DNA of 64,000 bases from assembly GCF_029968015.1 (NCBI RefSeq), contig NZ_JASCIS010000026.1, forward strand, positions 46,780 to 110,779, read 5' to 3'. Position 1 is the stretch's first letter, and every line of letters begins with the position of its first letter. Positions 60,386-64,000 of the stretch are shown here, piece after piece. Under the pieces are notes generated by a model. The model was not told the DNA's origin. It worked only from the letters and a program-made list of their open reading frames with translations, and ran no database searches. A program made the translations under genes and the position numbers. Origin of the DNA: Streptomyces luteolus. Lineage in GTDB: Bacteria > Actinomycetota > Actinomycetes > Streptomycetales > Streptomycetaceae.

Positions 60386-60600
60386 TCAGTCGGCAAGGGA
60401 ACCGTTCGCTGGACGGCCGAAGATCAGGATGATCGCGCCGACATCCCGTACGTCCGTAGGCAGGGCATCGTCGGTCAGGGAGCGCTGGAGGAGCGGCCAC
60501 CGATCGTCCTCGTCGAGCAGGTTCCGGGGTGTGCGGCAGCAGTGCTGCAGCAACTCGAAGCTGCTCGCCCGGGTCGGAGCCGACCCGCGCAGTTGACACG
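60386..60600 (-). pseudogene. Unidentified C-terminal protein fragment (possibly recombinase-like)
   Basis: The frame ends with FELLQHCCRTPRNLLDEDDR, WPLLQRSLTDDALPTDVRDV and GAIILIFGRPANGSLAD. The helical pattern of 'R..LL...LTDD.LP.DVR..G...L.FG.P' recalls a segment of integrase-like proteins common in streptomycetes, but the remainder is absent and the upstream part of the frame (60600-60697) looks random. I call it a relic with low confidence. The remaining sequence between 60233 and 60751 shows no gene. Confidence 0.3.
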
Positions 60601-60751
60601 CATGACCTGCCCGCCCGGTACGAGCGCTCGGCTCACGGGGATCTGATGTCCGACACCTGGTGCCTTGTTCACGATTCCGCGCCCGGTCTGCAGTCACAAT
60701 GGCCGCTTGGACTCCTCGACCAAGGCATGGCGCGCGAAAGGCTCGGATTTC

Positions 60752-61537
60752 ATGACGACCGAGAGGCCGGTGCGTTCGCGGGAACGCCTGTGGTCGCGGA
60801 CCGCGATGGTGAGGCCCGTTTCCGTAGGGGCGCTACTGGCAGGCGGCCTGCTGTACAACGCGTGGGTACTGGAGTTGTTCGTGCCGACGCCGCTGGATCC
60901 ACGGCATGCCTACATCAGTGAGCTGTACGCAGAGGGCCAGCCCTACCGTGGGCTGTTCGCCGCACTGGAGATGGCGGGCGCGGCCTGTGTCCTCGTGGCC
61001 GCCGCTGGTGCACGGTCTTGCCTGCCGCGACCTTCGCTCTGGGCCTGGCGTTGCGGCTGGTGGATGCTGGCGGGATTCGCGCTCTCCTGTATCGCCGATG
61101 TGCTGCTGCCCATGGCCTGTGCGCCATCGCTCGACGCTGCGTGCCATCCGGTTCATCCAGCTCACACGGTGACCAGCGCCCTGAGCCACTTCTTCCTCTA
61201 CGCCTCGATCAGCTCGCACACCTGGGCCGCCAGACAACAGCGGGGACAGCGCATCGATCCCGTCGGCGGCTGGGGGGTGTGGCTGCTGCCCGCCACACTG
61301 CTTTCCGCGCTGCTGACGGTGGGGCCGTTGCTGGGCTTCCCGGGCTGGCACGGACTGCCTCAGCGGGCGCACGTGATGCTCGCGGGCACCTGGCTCATCG
61401 TGCTGGCCGTCCACCTCGCTACCCACCCGGCCATCACGTCGGCCCGTCAACTGCCCCTGCAGCCCGGCCGCCAGGGGCAGCGACCCACGCCCGCCCGACG
61501 CGAGGACCACCGCCAGCGACGCAAGGTGGTGCGCTGA
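60752..61537 (+). CDS. DUF998-family membrane protein
   Basis: 261 residues from ATG 60752 (GAAAGG upstream). About six membrane helices; VGALLAGGLLYNAWVLELFV, then PLDPRHAYISELYAEGQPYR after helix 1 and CIADVLLPMACAPSLDAACH in the middle match the DUF998 pattern of conserved acidic and His residues in the loops. The C-terminal ~35 residues are basic and cytoplasmic. Function unknown. The next membrane gene follows in the same direction after 49 bp. Confidence 0.75.
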   Translation: MTTERPVRSRERLWSRTAMVRPVSVGALLAGGLLYNAWVLELFVPTPLDPRHAYISELYAEGQPYRGLFAALEMAGAACVLVAAAGARSCLPRPSLWAWRCGWWMLAGFALSCIADVLLPMACAPSLDAACHPVHPAHTVTSALSHFFLYASISSHTWAARQQRGQRIDPVGGWGVWLLPATLLSALLTVGPLLGFPGWHGLPQRAHVMLAGTWLIVLAVHLATHPAITSARQLPLQPGRQGQRPTPARREDHRQRRKVVR

Positions 61538-61586
61538 CCGCCATGCAACCGGCGCGTCCTTGCCTGCCGTGCGGGCCGGCCGGCCC

Positions 61587-62471
61587 GTGACATCTGTGTT
61601 CTGGGCGGTCCTGTGTGCGGTCGCGGCTGCCGGGGCGAACGCAGCCGCGACCGTTCTGCAACGGCAGGCTTCGCTCCGCATTCCCGCGGCCGAGGCATTC
61701 ACCACCCGGTTCGTGGACCGCCTGCTGCACAGCCCCACCTGGCTCATCAGCATCCCCGTCATCTGCGCCGCCGCCGTCCTGCAGGCACTGGCACTCATGT
61801 GGGGGCCGATGTCCCTGGTCCAGCCGATCCTTGTCCTTGAACTGCCGCTCACGCTGGTCATCGCCCACCTGTGCACCACCACCGCCATGCCCCGCGGCGG
61901 CTGGTGGGCCAGCACCCTGACCGCCGCCGGACTCGCCCTCGCTCTGACCTGCGCGGCACCGCGCGAGGGATCGAATAGCCTCAGCACGCTGGACTGGGCC
62001 GTCGCGATGACGGCGACGCTCCTGGCCATCGCACTGTGCACCGCTGCCGCACTGGGGTGTCCCAGGGGGAAGTTGCGGGCCGCACTGTTGGCCACAGCGT
62101 CGGCCATTGCCTACGGCCTGACCGCACTGCTCATGAAAGCGGCCATGACCGAGCTGTCCGACCGCGGTGCCGCCGCGCTCGCGACGGCCTGGCAGACGTA
62201 CATGTGCGTCGCCTCGGGCGGCCTGGCCCTGCTGCTGCTCGCCCACGCCATGCAGGCCGGGCCTCTCACCGCCTCCCAGCCCGCAGTCACCCTGGGCGAA
62301 GCCGGTGCCAGCCTGGCATTGGGCATCACCTTCACAGCGGACCGCATCCGCACCGGCTGGTGGCTCCTGCCGACGACGGCCAGCGCCCTGCTCACCGCAT
62401 ACGGAATCCTGCTCCTGGCACGCCTACCGGTCCTGGCAACCCGCACAACCACCGAATCCGACGACGAATGA
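61587..62471 (+). CDS. DMT-superfamily (EamA-like) membrane protein
   Basis: 294 residues from GTG 61587. About ten membrane helices arranged as two similar halves. GPMSLVQPILVLELPLTLVI and the later ASQPAVTLGEAGASLALGIT are the paired 'PL...E' helices of drug/metabolite transporters; TTRFVDRLLHSPTWL is the first loop. Substrate unknown. It may be co-transcribed with the DUF998 gene. Confidence 0.8.
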   Translation: MTSVFWAVLCAVAAAGANAAATVLQRQASLRIPAAEAFTTRFVDRLLHSPTWLISIPVICAAAVLQALALMWGPMSLVQPILVLELPLTLVIAHLCTTTAMPRGGWWASTLTAAGLALALTCAAPREGSNSLSTLDWAVAMTATLLAIALCTAAALGCPRGKLRAALLATASAIAYGLTALLMKAAMTELSDRGAAALATAWQTYMCVASGGLALLLLAHAMQAGPLTASQPAVTLGEAGASLALGITFTADRIRTGWWLLPTTASALLTAYGILLLARLPVLATRTTTESDDE

Positions 62472-62694
62472 GCACACCGCGCGTGAGCAACTCTGCTGGC
62501 AGCTACGGACTTTAGTCACACCCCACCGGGTCACGCCGCACACAAGGGCCGCAGGGCGTTGATGCCCTGACGCAGGACGCCCCACCGGGCCCACACCGGG
62601 TATGGGGGGGGACGTTTCATGACCGCAGCGACAGGTGTCGGCGTACCCCCGAATGTGGCCAATGAAGTACATCGCTACCCGCCCGGCCGTCGCC

Positions 62695-63255
62695 TCACCG
62701 GACGGTTGCGCCCAGGTAGTCGAGGGCTGCGCGGGCGAACCCCGGCGCGGTACGCGGGCATTGCCAGCGGGCGAGGATCTCGGGCCCGGAGAGGTTCCCG
62801 GGTTCGGCCTCCTCGTCCTCAAGTGCATCCAGGTAGTGCTCGGGAAGCAGGTCCTCGGGCAGCAGGTCGTCGAGGACCTGGTTCACCGGGGAGCCCAACA
62901 CCTCCAGGTCGGCGGGAAGCGTCTCGAGCACATCATCCACGTCGACCTCGTACGGATGCCAGCCGTGCGCACACGCCATGCCGTCATCACCGCGGGCGAC
63001 CCGCCTCAGTACGGCGACGACCTTCTCCTCGACACCCGGGCCGGGCTTGCCGAAGGCCACGTAGGGGGCGAGCATCAACAGGCCCAACGTCCAGAACAGC
63101 AGAGGATCGTCTTCCGCCCCCGCCACCGCCGTGTCCAGCCGCCGGGCGCAGTCGCTCACCGTCTCGTCCTGGTCCCCGCCGTAGCCGTGCCGGAGCGCAT
63201 CCCAACTGCTGAACAGCGGCTGCCAGTTGTCAGGCACGGGTATGACCGTCGACAT
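62695..63255 (-). CDS. Hypothetical acidic protein, 186 aa
   Basis: AGGGGAG precedes the ATG. The protein is acidic, lacks signal or membrane segments and is predicted mainly helical (ETVSDCARRLDTAVAGAEDD; VEEKVVAVLRRVARGDDGMA). The C-terminus PRTAPGFARAALDYLGATVR is well ordered. I do not recognise a family; size and acidity recall immunity-like proteins, but no toxin gene is nearby. Confidence 0.6.
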   Translation of the reverse strand: MSTVIPVPDNWQPLFSSWDALRHGYGGDQDETVSDCARRLDTAVAGAEDDPLLFWTLGLLMLAPYVAFGKPGPGVEEKVVAVLRRVARGDDGMACAHGWHPYEVDVDDVLETLPADLEVLGSPVNQVLDDLLPEDLLPEHYLDALEDEEAEPGNLSGPEILARWQCPRTAPGFARAALDYLGATVR

Positions 63256-64000
63256 GCCTTCGTACTCCCCTCGCGAAGCCCCGGATCAACAGCCATTCGA
63301 TCACACAGGCGTGCGCCGTCTCCCAAGGACCAGCACTACAGCCGACAGCAGAGCGGCCCGAGTGCCCGCTCACGCCGTACGGGCTGACGCGCCCGGCGGA
63401 TGCACGATCGATGCCCTCCCACAAGGTCAACCCTCAGCCTGGGCGGTGCTGCCGCGGTGGAAGTGTTCGTCTCGGGTTCGCGCCTCCGCCGTTTCACGAA
63501 CGGCGCGAGCTGTGCCGGATCGCGTGGGGTGGAGACCTTCCGCAGGTCTCGGGCCCGGGACATGGCCGCGCCTCACTTTGCTCCGAGCCGACGTCAACAC
63601 ACTCGGTTCCCTCGTCTTGGCGATCGTGCTGTTCCTGGTCGTCGTTCATTCAACTGCCGCTGTGGGGGTGGGAGTCACTGAGGGTGGAGTGTCAGTGTTT
63701 GTGCGGCTGCGCTCGTGGCCGGGTTTTGTCGCCTGTATCCGGTGCGGGGCACCGCCCGCCGGTCGCCGACGATGTTCCGTGCGCCGTGCGCCGTGCGTCG
63801 TCGGGGTCGGCACGCGGAGCGGGAGGCGCCGACCTCGGCGTCCTGTCCTGCGGTTGGGCCGTGCGTCTGTGCGGTCTGCCGCCTGGCGGACGTGTTTCCC
63901 TGCAGGTGTCCCTTCCTGTGGAACCTTGTGTCCTGGTCTGCATGTCCGTGATCAGGCAGGTGGTTCCGTCTGGCCGTGGGCCGGGAGGGCGGTTTCTGGC
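63256..64000. other. 745-bp right-edge region without confident gene
   Basis: Several overlapping frames exist on both strands but none has a recognisable protein, a good SD or host-like codon bias over its length. One plus-strand frame near 63585-63680 encodes a hydrophobic run (LGSLVLAIVLFLVVVHSTAA) that might be a membrane-helix relic. The last ~250 bases are comparatively T-rich and may be the upstream region of a gene beyond the window. Confidence 0.4.

Noticed and set aside
1..64000. tRNA, rRNA, integrase/attachment sites and intact insertion sequences
   Set aside because: Looked for cloverleaf-type GGTTCGAATCC signals, transposase motifs and flanking repeats; none was convincing. The only recombinase-like trace is the weak fragment at 60386-60600.

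Overview
The window is very GC-rich (above 70 percent by eye) with strongly G/C-ending codons, frequent GTG/TTG starts and many secreted or lipobox-bearing proteins. Together with a DasR-type operator, a DUF5988 protein, an ECF41-type sigma factor and a rifamycin phosphotransferase, this points to a Streptomyces chromosome, probably an accessory arm region rather than the core. No rRNA, tRNA, CRISPR array or intact insertion sequence was seen. At least eight genes are truncated, internally deleted or frameshifted.

Layout. 1-4.6 kb: the end of a MurG-like glycosyltransferase coupled to a nucleotide-sugar dehydratase, a RibD-C protein, a HIT protein, and relics of a glucarate dehydratase and its GntR regulator. 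4.8-14.1 kb: a sugar ABC importer, a GH13 glucosidase and two GH87 enzymes, which fit an alpha-1,3-glucan (mutan/nigero-oligosaccharide) utilisation locus closed by a strong hairpin. 15-19.6 kb: an acyl-CoA synthetase and rifamycin phosphotransferase rph preceded by a rifamycin-associated element. 19.8-23.5 kb: a membrane glycosyltransferase-like protein, a DUF4232 lipoprotein, DUF5988, a 2H phosphoesterase and a DUF4246 relic.

23.5-32.5 kb (minus strand): a dipeptide-type ABC importer, a gamma-glutamyltransferase-like enzyme and an MHS-family symporter form one apparent operon. A repeat-derived 80-codon ORF sits between the two permease genes, coupled to both by ATGA overlaps. 32.8-36.2 kb: a UGT-type glycosyltransferase and a sarcosine/dimethylglycine methyltransferase diverge across five 17-bp tandem repeats; next come a membrane protein and a decayed tetR whose palindromic operator is still intact. 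36.3-40.6 kb: GH84 and GH20 N-acetylglucosaminidases, the first behind a DasR site.

40.6-44.3 kb: an ECF41 sigma factor, an NDH-2-like flavoprotein and a secreted hydrolase. 44.4-49.4 kb: a PIG-L deacetylase, a DeoR regulator, a class II aldolase, a broken PfkB kinase, a ROK kinase and a SIS isomerase, resembling an amino-sugar (GalNAc/GlcNAc) catabolic cluster. 50-53.3 kb: a transglycosylase, a small secreted protein and a two-gene caspase plus EACC1-like module that looks like a conflict or programmed-death system. 53.5-64 kb: a TetR/CocE hydrolase pair, a secreted 5'-nucleotidase, a ricin-type lectin, a frameshifted prolyl aminopeptidase, two membrane proteins, one hypothetical protein and a final stretch without confident genes.
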